DNA from: Mycobacterium syngnathidarum
GTDB lineage: Bacteria > Actinomycetota > Actinomycetes > Mycobacteriales > Mycobacteriaceae
Length of the DNA: 64,000 nt
NCBI RefSeq assembly: GCF_001942625.1
Contig: NZ_MLCL01000076.1
Location: 62,001 to 126,000 of the forward strand
Reading direction: 5' to 3'
Part shown: positions 1 to 9,400 of the stretch, piece by piece
How positions within the stretch are numbered: position 1 is the stretch's first letter
How the letters are laid out: every line of letters starts with the position of its first letter
Position numbers and translations under genes: made by a program
Notes under the pieces: generated by a model
Databases searched by the model: none
What the model was told of the DNA's origin: nothing
The model's input: the letters and a program-made list of their open reading frames with translations, nothing else

Positions 1-302
1 CCCGGAAATACCCCACGCCCCTCGGGAGCCTGGATCAGCCCGTCGATAACGCGCTGATGCGCCTTCACCCGGGAGATGTCGCGGCCCTCGAACCAGATCG
101 AACCCGAGGTCAGCGGCCGCAAGCCCGAGATCGCCCGCATCATGGTCGTCTTGCCGGCGCCGTTGGAACCCAGCAGGGTCACCAATTCGCCCTCGTGCAC
201 CACCAGAGAAACCCCGTGCAACGCCTTGATCCGGCCATAGTGCACCACCACATCGCGTACCTCGAGCAGCACCGGAGGGCTCGTCTCAGCCGAGCTCGTC
301 AT
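1..302 (-). CDS. livF: Branched-chain amino acid ABC transporter ATPase LivF, partial
   Basis: N-terminal 100 residues of a LivF-type ABC ATPase; the rest lies beyond the window edge. The Walker A motif GSNGAGKTT is visible near residue 50, after the usual opening LLEVRDVVVHYGRIKALHGVS. I place the start at the ATG at 302, giving [11 protein letters not shown], which overlaps the end of livG by 17 bases; a GTG at 272 is an alternative. As the last visible gene of the livK-H-M-G-F order it would energise uptake of branched-chain amino acids, or of amides or urea, across the membrane. The family is clear; the substrate is not deducible from the sequence. Confidence 0.9.
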   Translation of the reverse strand, partial: MTSSAETSPPVLLEVRDVVVHYGRIKALHGVSLVVHEGELVTLLGSNGAGKTTMMRAISGLRPLTSGSIWFEGRDISRVKAHQRVIDGLIQAPEGRGVFP

Positions 303-1140
303 CGGGCACCCCCAGATATGCGGCGATGACCTTGGGGTCCTCGCGGATGTTCCGTGGCAACCCGTCGGCGATCTTGCGGCCGAACTCCAGGACCACGATG
401 CGGTCGGTCACGCCCATCACCAGGCGCATGTCGTGCTCGATCAACAGCACGGTGTAGCCGTCGTCGCGGATCTTGCGGATCAGCTCGATGAGCGAGGCCT
501 TCTCGGCCGGATTGAACCCGGCGGCCGGTTCGTCGAGGCACAACAGCTTGGGCTCGGTGGCCAACGCACGCGCGATCTCGAGGCGTCGCTGGTCGCCGTA
601 GGGCAGATTCTTGGCCTTCTCCTCGCCACGATGAGCGATCCCGACGAAATGGAGCAGCGCCGCGGCCCGTTCGATGGCCGTCCGTTCCTCGCGCCGGTGC
701 CGCGGGGAACGCACCAGGGCTCCGGGCACCGAGGTCTTGTGCCGCGCGTCGGTGCCCACCATGACGTTCTCCAGAGCGGTCATCTCGCCGAACAACCGGA
801 TGTTCTGGAACGTGCGGGCTATCCCGCGTCGCGTGATCTGGTGACGCTTGATCCGGCCGAGCGGGGCGCCATCGAAGTTGACGGCTCCCGAGCTGGGCCG
901 GTAGACGCCGGTGATCGCGTTGAAGCAGGTGGTCTTGCCCGCGCCGTTCGGTCCGATCAGACCCAGGATCTCACCACGGCGGATGTTGAAGCTGACCGAA
1001 TCCAGGGCGACCAGACCTCCGAACTTGACCGTGAGATCGACTGTCTCCAGCAGGATCTCACCCTCAGCAGCCTGGATCTCGCGGTGCACCCCGGCCAGTT
1101 CTTCGACGCTCTCGGTCACACCGGACGTAGGCTCCGTCAT
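286..1140 (-). CDS. livG: Branched-chain amino acid ABC transporter ATPase LivG
   Basis: A 284-residue ABC ATPase of the LivG type. It shows Walker A (GPNGAGKTT, about residue 57), the LivG-specific insertion with [10 protein letters not shown], a degenerate signature [16 protein letters not shown], Walker B ([10 protein letters not shown]) and the switch histidine in [12 protein letters not shown]. The ATG at 1140 overlaps the livM stop by four bases (ATGA), indicating translational coupling. It pairs with LivF to form the ATPase heterodimer under the LivH/LivM permease. The in-frame ORF extends further upstream but that stretch lies inside livM and is not likely to be translated. Substrate remains an inference. 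Confidence 0.95.
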   Translation of the reverse strand: MTEPTSGVTESVEELAGVHREIQAAEGEILLETVDLTVKFGGLVALDSVSFNIRRGEILGLIGPNGAGKTTCFNAITGVYRPSSGAVNFDGAPLGRIKRHQITRRGIARTFQNIRLFGEMTALENVMVGTDARHKTSVPGALVRSPRHRREERTAIERAAALLHFVGIAHRGEEKAKNLPYGDQRRLEIARALATEPKLLCLDEPAAGFNPAEKASLIELIRKIRDDGYTVLLIEHDMRLVMGVTDRIVVLEFGRKIADGLPRNIREDPKVIAAYLGVPDDELG

Positions 1141-2339
1141 AGCACCGGCTCCTTGTCCGACGAGCCGCGCAACAACTGTCGAGCCGATCGGCCGTAGGTC
1201 AACAGCTGCTGACGCACGGGGAACAGACCCTGCGGCCGAAAGATCATCAGCACCACCAGGGCCAGACCGAAAAACAGATACTTGAGGTCGCCGAGGTTGA
1301 TTCCCAGAAACTCCACCCCCAGCAGCCGGTTGGGCAGATAGACCACCACGAAGGCACCGAAGATGACACCGAGCTTGTTGCCCTGCCCACCGAGCACCAC
1401 TGCGCACAGGAACAACATCGAGTTGATGATGTTGAACGTCGGCGGTGCCACGTACTGAACCTGGCCGGCGTAGAGCGCACCCGAGAGGCCGCCGATCGCG
1501 GCACCGATGACGAACGCCCACAACTTGAAGCGGAACGCGTTGACGCCCATCACCTCGGCGGCGTCCTCATCCTCGCGGACTGCCACCCATGCGCGCCCGA
1601 CCCGGCTGCGCTCGAGGTTGCCGACCAACAGCAGGATTCCGACCATCAGGATCAGGCCGAGCCAGAACCACCAGGTCCCATAGTTCGCCTCCCCAGCCGA
1701 GTTGCCGCTGGAGAACACCCCGTTCGGCAGCTTCTCGCTCTCCCCCACCCGCGGGTAGGCAATCTGGTTGAGTCCTCGTGAACCGTTGGTCACATCGGAC
1801 AGGTTGTCGGCGAGCAGGCGGATGATCTCACCGAAACCGAGGGTGACGATCGCCAGATAGTCGCCGCGCAACCGCAGGGTGGGCGTTCCCAGGATGAGCC
1901 CGGCCAGGGCGGTGACCGCCATCGCCAGCGGAAGGCAGGACAGCCATGCCCAGTCCTGGCTGAAGAACCCGTTGGGGCCCACCTTGTTCCACGGACTGTC
2001 GGGGCTGGTCAGCAGCGCCACCGTGTAGGCGCCCACCGCATAGAACCCGACGTAGCCGAGGTCGAGGAGGCCGGCCTGCCCGACCACGACATTGAGCCCG
2101 ATCGCGATGATCGCCACCATCGCGAACTGCGCCATGGTGCCGCCGAAACTGATGCCGGTGGTATTGAGGAAGCCGGGAGTGAACAACGGCAACAGGCCCA
2201 GCAATCCGAAACCCACAACGCCGACAAGCCATTTGGCGATACGCGGCAGGCTGGACCACCATTCGCGAATGGCGTCGCCGGGGGCCAACAGCGTTTTGGT
2301 CAGCGACCCGGCGGACTGTGAACCCTGTTGCTCGTTCAT
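1137..2339 (-). CDS. livM: Branched-chain amino acid ABC transporter permease LivM
   Basis: A 400-residue polytopic membrane protein with about nine to ten hydrophobic segments. It carries the LivM-family stretches [25 protein letters not shown] and [23 protein letters not shown] (given here in parts of the same region, residues about 80-190), and a C-terminal LFPVRQ motif. An N-terminal cytosolic extension of about 35 residues precedes the first membrane segment. It overlaps livH upstream and livG downstream by four bases each, so the transporter genes are tightly coupled. It forms the permease with LivH. Confidence 0.94.
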   Translation of the reverse strand: MNEQQGSQSAGSLTKTLLAPGDAIREWWSSLPRIAKWLVGVVGFGLLGLLPLFTPGFLNTTGISFGGTMAQFAMVAIIAIGLNVVVGQAGLLDLGYVGFYAVGAYTVALLTSPDSPWNKVGPNGFFSQDWAWLSCLPLAMAVTALAGLILGTPTLRLRGDYLAIVTLGFGEIIRLLADNLSDVTNGSRGLNQIAYPRVGESEKLPNGVFSSGNSAGEANYGTWWFWLGLILMVGILLLVGNLERSRVGRAWVAVREDEDAAEVMGVNAFRFKLWAFVIGAAIGGLSGALYAGQVQYVAPPTFNIINSMLFLCAVVLGGQGNKLGVIFGAFVVVYLPNRLLGVEFLGINLGDLKYLFFGLALVVLMIFRPQGLFPVRQQLLTYGRSARQLLRGSSDKEPVL

Positions 2340-3373
2340 ACCCGCGCCTTCCCGAGGCTCTCACCGAGTATGCCGGTCGGCCGGAACAGCAGCACCAGTA
2401 CCAGCAGAACAAACGCCACGACATCACGCCACTGCGTACCGAATACCGCCTGCCCGTAGTTCTCCATGATGCCCAGCAGCAACCCACCCAGCAGGGCACC
2501 CCGAAGATTGCCGATGCCACCCAGTACGGCGGCCGAGAATGCCTTGATGCCGAGCAGAAATCCGCCCGAATAGATGATGCCCTGCGGCACCTTCAACGTA
2601 TAGAGCAACGCCGCCGCACCTGCCAGCAGGCCACCGATGAGGAAGGTCCGCATGATGATTCGCTCCCGCGAGATTCCCATCAGCGTGGCTGTGGTCGGAT
2701 CCTGCGCGACCGCTCGGATACCGCGGCCGAACCTCGTGCGGTTGATCGCGATGTCGGTCAACACAGCCAGCACCAGCGCGGCGCCCACGATCACCAATGT
2801 CACGTTCGACACTGACGCGCCGAAGATCGTGAACTGCGATTTCGGCTGGACCAGCACGATGGGCTGCTGGGCGTTGCTGCCGCCGTAGCCCTTCAACAGC
2901 TTCGGCAGCACGAAATGCACGAACTCCTGCAGTACGAAAGACATTCCGATGGCGGTGATGAGGAAGGTCAGCGCGCGAGCATTGCGTTTTCGTAGCGGCC
3001 GGTAGGCGATGAATTCCAGACCGATGGCCGCCGAGCCCGAGACCAACATCGCGAACAACATGGCAATGCCGAGATACAGCACGGTCAGCGCGACACCCTT
3101 GTTGTAGGCGTTGCCGCTCGGCGAGAAACCCAGGATCACATCCAGACAGAAGTAGGCGCCGAACATGCCCAGCATGAAGATCTCCGAATGGGCGAAGTTG
3201 ATCAGCCGCAGCACGCCGAAGACCAAGGTGTATCCCACCGCCACCAGCGCGTAGATCGCGCCCCAGGACAAGCCGTCGATCGTCAGCTGCCAGAAACCGT
3301 CTCGCAGGCCGTCCAGGTTGAAACTGATGTTGGCTGCCAGGCAGGCGGATTGCTCGGCGCACTGGAGGATCAT
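2336..3373 (-). CDS. livH: Branched-chain amino acid ABC transporter permease LivH
   Basis: A 345-residue permease with LivH hallmarks: GLSWGAIYALVAVGYTLVFG and LRLINFAHSEIFMLG near the N-terminus, the cytoplasmic-loop motif with GRGIRAVAQDPTTATLMGI, and several further membrane segments. The ATG at 3373 lies 83 bases after the substrate-binding gene, separated from it by a strong hairpin. About 30 residues (with two cysteines) precede the first membrane helix, a little longer than usual, so a slightly later start is possible. It works with LivM as the transmembrane pore. Confidence 0.94.
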   Translation of the reverse strand: MILQCAEQSACLAANISFNLDGLRDGFWQLTIDGLSWGAIYALVAVGYTLVFGVLRLINFAHSEIFMLGMFGAYFCLDVILGFSPSGNAYNKGVALTVLYLGIAMLFAMLVSGSAAIGLEFIAYRPLRKRNARALTFLITAIGMSFVLQEFVHFVLPKLLKGYGGSNAQQPIVLVQPKSQFTIFGASVSNVTLVIVGAALVLAVLTDIAINRTRFGRGIRAVAQDPTTATLMGISRERIIMRTFLIGGLLAGAAALLYTLKVPQGIIYSGGFLLGIKAFSAAVLGGIGNLRGALLGGLLLGIMENYGQAVFGTQWRDVVAFVLLVLVLLFRPTGILGESLGKARV

Positions 3374-3405
3374 CCGGCGGCGGCTCCTGACTTTGCGATG
3401 TGTAG

Positions 3406-3448
3406 CGAAACGCGTCCGAGCCCGGGCTGCGGGCTCGGACGCGTTTCG
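3406..3448 (-). terminator. Strong intercistronic hairpin between livK and livH
   Basis: An 18-bp perfect inverted repeat (arms 3406-3423 and 3431-3448) around a 7-base loop, starting nine bases after the livK-like stop codon. No T-run follows on the minus strand, so it is either a mycobacterial U-less terminator with read-through or an mRNA-stabilising stem. Either would make the binding protein more abundant than the permease, as is common in binding-protein operons. Confidence 0.7.
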
Positions 3449-3456
3449 TCAGAGGA

Positions 3457-4668
3457 CTACTTGACTTCGTACATCCAGATCAACGTGGTGGTCAGCTCAC
3501 CCTTGTCGTTCCACTGGTACTTGCGGGCAACACCCTGGCCCTCGTACTTGCGGACGAAGTCGAGCAGCGCCGGCCGGGTGATGGCACCGGAGTCGATGCC
3601 CTTGAGCAGGATGGTGCCCAGGTCATAGCCCTCGGTGCTGTAGGTACCCGGCACCTGGCCGAACTTCTGGGTGTACTCGTCGGAGAACGTGCCGGTGGCC
3701 GGGCCGCACGGGCAGGACAACAGCGTGCCCTTCGACGATTCGCCGGCCTGGTTGACGAACTGCTGATCCTTGGTGCCGTCGGCGCTGACAAAGGTCGCCG
3801 TCACGCCGCCGTCCTTGAGCTGCTGCACGAACGGCGCGGCCTCGGCGTAGTAGCCGCTGTAGAACACCGAGTCGGGAGCCGCCCCCTTGATCTGGGTGAC
3901 CGCGGCCGAGAACTCCTTGTCCCCCTTCTTCACCGAGATGTTGCACGACGAATCGGCAATCGGGCCAAGGGTTTCACGTACCGCTATGGCCAGACCGAGG
4001 CCGTAGTCGGTGCTGTCGTCGACCACACACACCTTCTTGTTGCCCAGCGTGTTCTTGAGGTAGTTGGCAACGGACGGGCCCTGCACGCCGTCATTGGCCA
4101 GGCCACGGAAGAACGTGCGCCACCCGTTTTCGCTCAACGTCACGTTGGTGGCCGACGCGGTGGCCGCGACCAGACCGGCCTGGTTGAACACGTCTCCGGT
4201 GGCCTTCGTCTCACCGGAGAACGCCGGCCCGACCAGCCCCACGATGAACGGCTCGTCGACGATCTGCGGCGCCACCCCGGTTGCCTTCTGCGGATCGCCT
4301 TCGGTGTCAAAGCTCTTGAGCTGCACCTGGCAACCGGCATTGGCGGCATTGTGCTTGTCGATTGCGAGCTGTACGCCGTTCTTGATGTTGATGCCCAGCG
4401 CGGCGTCGGGACCGTTGAGCGCGCCCATCATGGCGATCATCACCGGCGGGCAGGTGGCCTTCCCGTCTCCGGCAGGGTCGGCAGGGGTGACCCCCTCGGC
4501 GGCGTTGACCTCGGCACCGTTCTCGTCGATCTGGACCTTCTCGACAATCTTCAAGTCGGTCTGCGATGCCTCACCTTGCGGTGAGGATTGGTTACAGCCG
4601 GCAATCGCCAGGGCAACCACACCCGCACTTCCGAGAGCAAACGCTTTCCGTGCCACGCGACCGCGCAC
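3457..4668 (-). CDS. livK: Branched-chain amino acid ABC transporter substrate-binding lipoprotein
   Basis: A 403-residue periplasmic-binding protein of the LivJ/LivK type. It has a lipoprotein signal peptide with lipobox LAIAGC and the lipidated Cys at residue 25. Typical Peripla_BP_6 segments follow, such as GLVGPAFSGETKAT, VCVVDDSTDYGLGLA and YYAEAAPFVQQLKDGG. Start is the GTG at 4668, preceded by a strong Shine-Dalgarno (GGAGGTGAAGC, four bases before the codon). It would capture the ligand outside the membrane for LivHMGF. The true ligand (branched-chain amino acid, amide or urea) is unresolved. Confidence 0.94.
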   Translation of the reverse strand: MRGRVARKAFALGSAGVVALAIAGCNQSSPQGEASQTDLKIVEKVQIDENGAEVNAAEGVTPADPAGDGKATCPPVMIAMMGALNGPDAALGINIKNGVQLAIDKHNAANAGCQVQLKSFDTEGDPQKATGVAPQIVDEPFIVGLVGPAFSGETKATGDVFNQAGLVAATASATNVTLSENGWRTFFRGLANDGVQGPSVANYLKNTLGNKKVCVVDDSTDYGLGLAIAVRETLGPIADSSCNISVKKGDKEFSAAVTQIKGAAPDSVFYSGYYAEAAPFVQQLKDGGVTATFVSADGTKDQQFVNQAGESSKGTLLSCPCGPATGTFSDEYTQKFGQVPGTYSTEGYDLGTILLKGIDSGAITRPALLDFVRKYEGQGVARKYQWNDKGELTTTLIWMYEVK

Positions 4669-4824
4669 GCTTCACCTCCGGGTCAGAGTTGTCAGCGGCA
4701 CCGGCGCCTGTCCTGGTGAGGGCCGGGCGCCGGAGCTTCGGGTAGAACATAGCCAACGACCGGTCCGAGTGCGGGATGTTGAGTGAATGGTCCTTGCGCG
4801 GATCCTGGTCGAACGCGCGATATC

Positions 4825-4858
4825 GGCCCGGCAGAAACGCACAATTAACAGCCGGGCC
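4825..4858 (-). terminator. Hairpin downstream of pdtaR
   Basis: An 8-bp perfect GC-rich inverted repeat (4825-4832 with 4851-4858, arms GGCCCGGC and GCCGGGCC) with an 18-base AT-richer loop, immediately after the pdtaR stop and before the ABC operon on the same strand. No T-run follows. Likely a terminator, or a structured leader of the ABC operon. Confidence 0.45.
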
Positions 4859-4864
4859 CTCCGG

Positions 4865-5491
4865 TCAGCTGTCCTGCGCCGGGGATTCCTCTGAGTCCTC
4901 GAGGGTTTCCAGCACCACCTCGGCCACCCGTTTCATGGTGGTCCGGCGGTCCATCGCGGCCCGCTGAATCCACTTGAACGCCTCAGGTTCGGACATCTGA
5001 TGCTTGCTCTGCAGCAAACCCTTTGCGCGCTCGACCAGCTTGCGCGTCTCAAGCCGATCCCCCAGTGTCGCCACCTCGTTCTCCAGCGCAGCGATCTCGC
5101 TGAACCGACTGACCGCCAACTCGATGGCCGGAACCAGGTCGGTGATGCTGAAGGGCTTGACCAGATAGGCCATCGCCCCTGCGTCGCGGGCCCGCTCGAC
5201 CAACTCCCGCTGGCTGAACGCGGTCAGGATCACGATCGGGGCAATGCGCTTGCTGGCGATCTCAGAGGCGGCGTCGATGCCGTCGCGGCGCGGCATCTTG
5301 ACGTCCATGATCACCAGGTCCGGGCGCAGCGATTCGGCGAGTTCGACAGCCTCCTGACCGTCACCGGCTTCGCCGACGACCTCGTAACCCTCTTCGCGAA
5401 GCATCTCCGCGAGGTCGAGGCGGATGAGCGCTTCGTCCTCGGCGATGAGTACGCGGCGCGGTCTGTCAGCGTCTTTCGGTGACCCGGTCAT
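4865..5491 (-). CDS. pdtaR: PdtaR-like ANTAR-domain response regulator
   Basis: A 208-residue two-component response regulator with a receiver domain followed by an RNA-binding ANTAR domain. The receiver shows the acidic pocket (IAEDEALIRLD), phospho-acceptor Asp near residue 63 (LVIMDVKMPRRDG) and the conserved Lys in AYLVKPFS. The C-terminal part has the coiled helix ENEVATLGDRLETRKLVERAKGLL (residues about 140-163) and the ANTAR core ending KRVAEVVLE. It closely resembles M. tuberculosis Rv1626 as I remember it. ANTAR regulators act as transcription antiterminators through tandem RNA hairpins. I chose the ATG at 5491 (MTGSP) by analogy with Rv1626; an in-frame ATG at 5500 is also possible, and neither has a good ribosome-binding site. 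Confidence 0.93.
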   Translation of the reverse strand: MTGSPKDADRPRRVLIAEDEALIRLDLAEMLREEGYEVVGEAGDGQEAVELAESLRPDLVIMDVKMPRRDGIDAASEIASKRIAPIVILTAFSQRELVERARDAGAMAYLVKPFSITDLVPAIELAVSRFSEIAALENEVATLGDRLETRKLVERAKGLLQSKHQMSEPEAFKWIQRAAMDRRTTMKRVAEVVLETLEDSEESPAQDS

Positions 5492-5574
5492 GGGAGACAT
5501 TGTGTCGTGGAGGCCGCTGTTCGGCGAGCGCGGGGGGATCCTCTATGGTGGTAGGCCGCAGTACTGATCGGAAC

Positions 5575-5651
5575 GCCCTCGTATCCCAACTGGCAGAGGA
5601 AACGGATTCAAAACCCGTACAGTGTGAGTTCGAATCTCACCGAGGGCACCA
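5575..5651 (+). tRNA. tRNA with anticodon CAA (tRNA-Leu, CCA encoded)
   Basis: Cloverleaf read by eye: acceptor GCCCTCG pairs with CGAGGGC (5641-5647), T-arm GTGAG-TTCGAAT-CTCAC, anticodon arm ACGGA-TTCAAAA-CCCGT giving CAA at the wobble-to-third positions, and an encoded ACCA tail ending at 5651. The D-stem is short (CCC with GG, 13-22 unpaired), as in class II tRNAs, but the variable loop is only five bases, unlike normal leucine tRNAs. One A-C mismatch closes the anticodon stem. The anticodon reads UUG, hence Leu. Confidence 0.85.
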
Positions 5652-5706
5652 CGCCTCGATCAAAGGCAATGAGCACAGATTCCCGACGGACGCGGCGCCG
5701 AACCGC

Positions 5707-5735
5707 CTGACGGCACCGTCACCGCCCTGTAGGTT
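5707..5735 (+). promoter_or_regulatory. Putative SigA-type promoter for the ICMT-like gene
   Basis: CTGACG at 5707-5712, a 17-base spacer, then TAGGTT at 5730-5735, matching the mycobacterial TTGACW/TANNNT pattern in most positions. It lies about 50 bases upstream of the methyltransferase GTG start, on the correct strand. Confidence 0.45.
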
Positions 5736-5783
5736 AGGCCGAGCGCTGCGTTGTGCGCGCCGGTAGCCGTGCCAGGAGGATCC

Positions 5784-6458
5784 GTGAAAGCCGTTGCGAG
5801 AGTAGTGGCATTCGGGATTGTCGAACTCTTCGCATTCGGCTTGGTGCTGTTCTCGCTCGCCGGGACGCTCGACTTCTGGCAAGCCTGGGTTTTTCTCGTG
5901 GTGTTCGCATTGTCGACCTGGATCCCCAGCATCTTCCTGCAGCACGCCGACCCCGAGGCCCACCGGCGCCGTAAGCATGCCGGCCCGGCAGCCGAAACCC
6001 GGATGGTGCAGAAGGTCCTCATCGGCGCCTGGTACCTCTCGCTGGCGGCAATGGTGGTGATCAGCGCCCTGGACCATCGATTCGGCTGGTCGTCGGTGCC
6101 GGCCGCGGTCTGTGTGGCCGGTGACGTCCTGGTCGTCGTCGGGTTGGGGATCACCAGCCTGGTGGTCATCCAGAACAGTTTCGCGGCCTCCACGGTTCAG
6201 ATCGAGCAAGGCCAGAAGGTCGTCTCCACCGGTCTGTACGGGGTGGTGCGGCACCCGATGTACACCGGCAACGTGCTGACCATCGTGGGCGTTCCCCTCG
6301 CGCTCGGCTCCTACTGGGGCCTGCTGCCCGTCATCTCGGGCCTCATCATGCTGGTCGTGCGCATCCGTGACGAGGAAAAGCTGCTCGTCGAAGAGTTGGA
6401 CGGCTACCGCGAATACGCGCAGCAGGCGCGCTACCGGCTGGTGCCATATATGTGGTGA
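5784..6458 (+). CDS. Isoprenylcysteine carboxyl methyltransferase-like membrane protein
   Basis: A 224-residue integral membrane protein with five or so hydrophobic segments. The C-terminal half carries the ICMT/PEMT-family signature: GLYGVVRHPMYTGNVL (about residue 150-165) followed by a membrane hairpin and the charged tail RIRDEEKLLVEELDGYREYAQQARYRLVPYMW. In this family the RHPxY and E-R motifs bind SAM. Bacterial members methylate small lipids or isoprenoids, but the substrate here is unknown. The GTG at 5784 is preceded by a perfect AGGAGG (5774-5779), which decides the start. It runs convergently into the second NRPS gene with only 25 bases between the stops, so a link to the lipopeptide pathway is possible but not shown. 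Confidence 0.8.
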   Translation: MKAVARVVAFGIVELFAFGLVLFSLAGTLDFWQAWVFLVVFALSTWIPSIFLQHADPEAHRRRKHAGPAAETRMVQKVLIGAWYLSLAAMVVISALDHRFGWSSVPAAVCVAGDVLVVVGLGITSLVVIQNSFAASTVQIEQGQKVVSTGLYGVVRHPMYTGNVLTIVGVPLALGSYWGLLPVISGLIMLVVRIRDEEKLLVEELDGYREYAQQARYRLVPYMW

Positions 6459-6483
6459 CGGCCCACCCGGCCCTGCCGCCGCC

Positions 6484-9400
6484 CTATTGAGCAGGTGTGG
6501 TCTCCAATTGCTGGGCCAATTCGCGGACGGACGGGGATTCGAACAACGTGAGAACCGTGAGCTCGACGTCGAGCGCGCCGTTTATCGCGGCGATGGCACG
6601 CATCGCAGAAATCGAATCGCCGCCCAACTCGAAGAACGACTCCTCTACCCCGACCCGGTCCACGCCCAGTACCTCGGCGTAGATGCTGGCCACGATCTGC
6701 TCGATCAAGGTGGCCGGCGGGCGGTACGCATCGCTGTTCGCACCGGGTTCGGGTGCCGGCAACGCCGCGCGCTCGGGCTGCGCCCCGCGGGCCCAGGCCA
6801 GCCGTGGCTGTGCCGAGCCTTTGAGCAGGTCGAAGGACGACAGGCGGCGCCCCGGATGTGCCGTCATCTCCGCCAGCACCTTCTTGAACCGCTCCATCAG
6901 TGCCGCGATCGTTTCCCTGTCGAACACGTCGGTGTCGTACTGGACGCGAAGCTCCAGCTCGCGGCCCGGCCCGGCTTGCACCGCGATCGGGTAGTGGTAG
7001 TAGTCCCGGCTGCTGAAACCGGTGATGACCAGCCCGTCACCACCGGGTTGTGCGCCTCCCTCGGTCGGATAGTTCTCATAGACGAAGACGGTGTCGAACA
7101 GCGTGTCCTGGCCGGTGATGCGATGGATGTCGCTGAGCGCCACGTGCTGGTGGTCGAGCGTGTCGTTGTGGGTCCGCTGCAGCTGCTCGAGCAGATCGAC
7201 GGTGGTGGTGGCCGGGGTGAAAGTGGCCCGCACCGGCACGGTGTTGATCAGCAGGCCGACCATCGAATCTGCGCCGTCGACCTCGGCAGACCTGCCCGAC
7301 ACGACAGTGCCGAACGCGACGTCCGACTGGCCGGTCAGTGAACTGAGCAGGAGCGCCCAGGCGCCCTGCAACACCACGTTGACGGTGGTGTGATGCGAAC
7401 GCGCCAGCTTGGTGAGCGCGCGCGTGGTTTTCGCGGGCACCCGATACGAGTCGACGCAACGCTCCCCGAACCGCAGCCGCTGCGGCGGCCCGACCAGGAT
7501 CGGCGTGTCGAATCCGTCCAGCACCTCGCGCCATGCTGCCCGGGCGGCGTGGTGGTCGCGTTCGGCCAGCCACGTCATGAAGCTGCGATACGGCGACGCC
7601 GCGGGCAACCGCAGCCCTTGGTATCCGGCGAAGATCTCCTGCATCAGGATCGGCATCGACCAGCCGTCCAGAACGATGTGGTGATTGGTCAGCACGAATT
7701 GGTGCCGGTTGTCCGCGATACGGATCAAGACGGCCCGGAACGCAGGCTGATTCTCCAGGTCGCACACAGCCGCGCGTTCGGCCGCGCAGATCTCCTCGAT
7801 CTGATCGGCGATGCCAATCCCGTTGGTGTCCAACGTGATATACCGCCAAGGTGCCACCGGCTCTGCGGGAATGACCTGCACCGGTTGTTCGAATTGCGGG
7901 CAGAATCGGGCAGCCAGATGCGGATGTCTGCCGACCACCGCCTGCACGGCGTCCCGCAGCCGGTGCACGTCGAGCGGGCCGCTCAACGCCAGATCCAACT
8001 GCACCGCATAGACATCGTCGCCGGAGCTGTTCGCGATGCCGGCGTGGTACAGCAGCCCCTGCTGCAATGGCGTCAGGAGCAGCACGTCGGCGATCGGTCC
8101 GTCGGCGTGCAGGGTGTCGATCTGCTGCTGGCTCAGCCGGGCCGGGGCGATGTCCGACGGTGTCAGCCCGCCACCACCTCGCCTGACATGGGCGCAGATT
8201 CCTGCCAAGGCGTCGAACCACAGCCGGCTGATCCGGGTGACGGCCGTGCGGTCCAGCGCGGTGGGTGCCCATGTCCAGGTGGCGTTCAGATGCGGGCCGG
8301 TGTCGGTGTCGATCGTGACGGCATTGAGCTCCACCGAATGCGCCAACGCGATGGGCATCGCCCCGGCAGCACCGGTCAACGACAGGCCTTCCTGGCTGAA
8401 GCGCCACACGTCACCGGACGCATAGGCTGCCGGGGATCCCAGCCGTCCGAGGTAGTTGAAGCCGATGACGGGATCGGCGCCGGGCAGGTCCACATCCGGG
8501 TTGAGATAGCGCAGCAGACCATAGGTCAGACCGTCCGGCAGCGCTCGAAGTTGTTCTTTGGCGTCTTTGATCACCGCACCAAGCGCGGCATCGCCGGCCA
8601 CCACCTGTGTCCAGCGCAGCCCTCCGCCACGGCCGCCAAAGCTCAGCGACACCGGGTACTTCGTGGTGAACCATCCCACCGTGCGCGACAGGTCGATGTC
8701 GGTGTCACCACCGCCGTCCAATTCCTCGTGGCGGCCGTGCCCCTCCACATCGAACGCGATCGGCGCGCCACCGGTGCCCAGGTACTGCGCCCACGCCAAA
8801 CCGAAGGCGATCAACAGGATCTCGTGTACCCCGGCATGAAATGCCGCAGGCACATCGCCGAGCAGCATGTGGGTGGTCTCGGCGTCCAGGAACTCGGTCA
8901 GATATCCGGCCGTGGCGAACGTATCCTCGGCGGGTTGCGGCGCCGGCAACGCGGCGGGGACCGCGGTCACCTGGCGCCAAGCGCCGGCCTGGCCGACCAC
9001 ATCGGGATGGCGCGCATGTTCGGCGAGTCGATTCGCCCAGCCGGTGAACGACGTACCCGCCGGCGGCAACAGCACCGGTTGCCCGCCGCGGTGCTGGGTC
9101 CAGGCGATGTTCAGGTCTTCCAAAACAATTCGCCACGACACGCCGTCGATGGCCAGATGGTGGACCACCAGCGCCAGTTGGCCCGTGGCAGAGCACCACA
9201 CCGCGCACAGCATCGTCCCGGCTGCTGGGTTCAACCGCGAGCGGGCCGCCGCCAGGGCGTCTTCGGTCAACAGGTCCATCGTCTGCAGACACCCGCGGGC
9301 GTCCACCGTGTTGGCTTCAGGCACACTCATCGACCATCCGCCCGCTCCGTCGTCCTCGGCCCGCAAGCGGAGCATGCCGTGGCGATCGAGCAAGGCCTGC

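Noticed and set aside
6484..6900. Thioesterase or reductase domain at the end of NRPS 2
   Set aside because: The sequence stops 40 or so residues after the T9 GGDS motif; no GxSxG or Rossmann motif is present.
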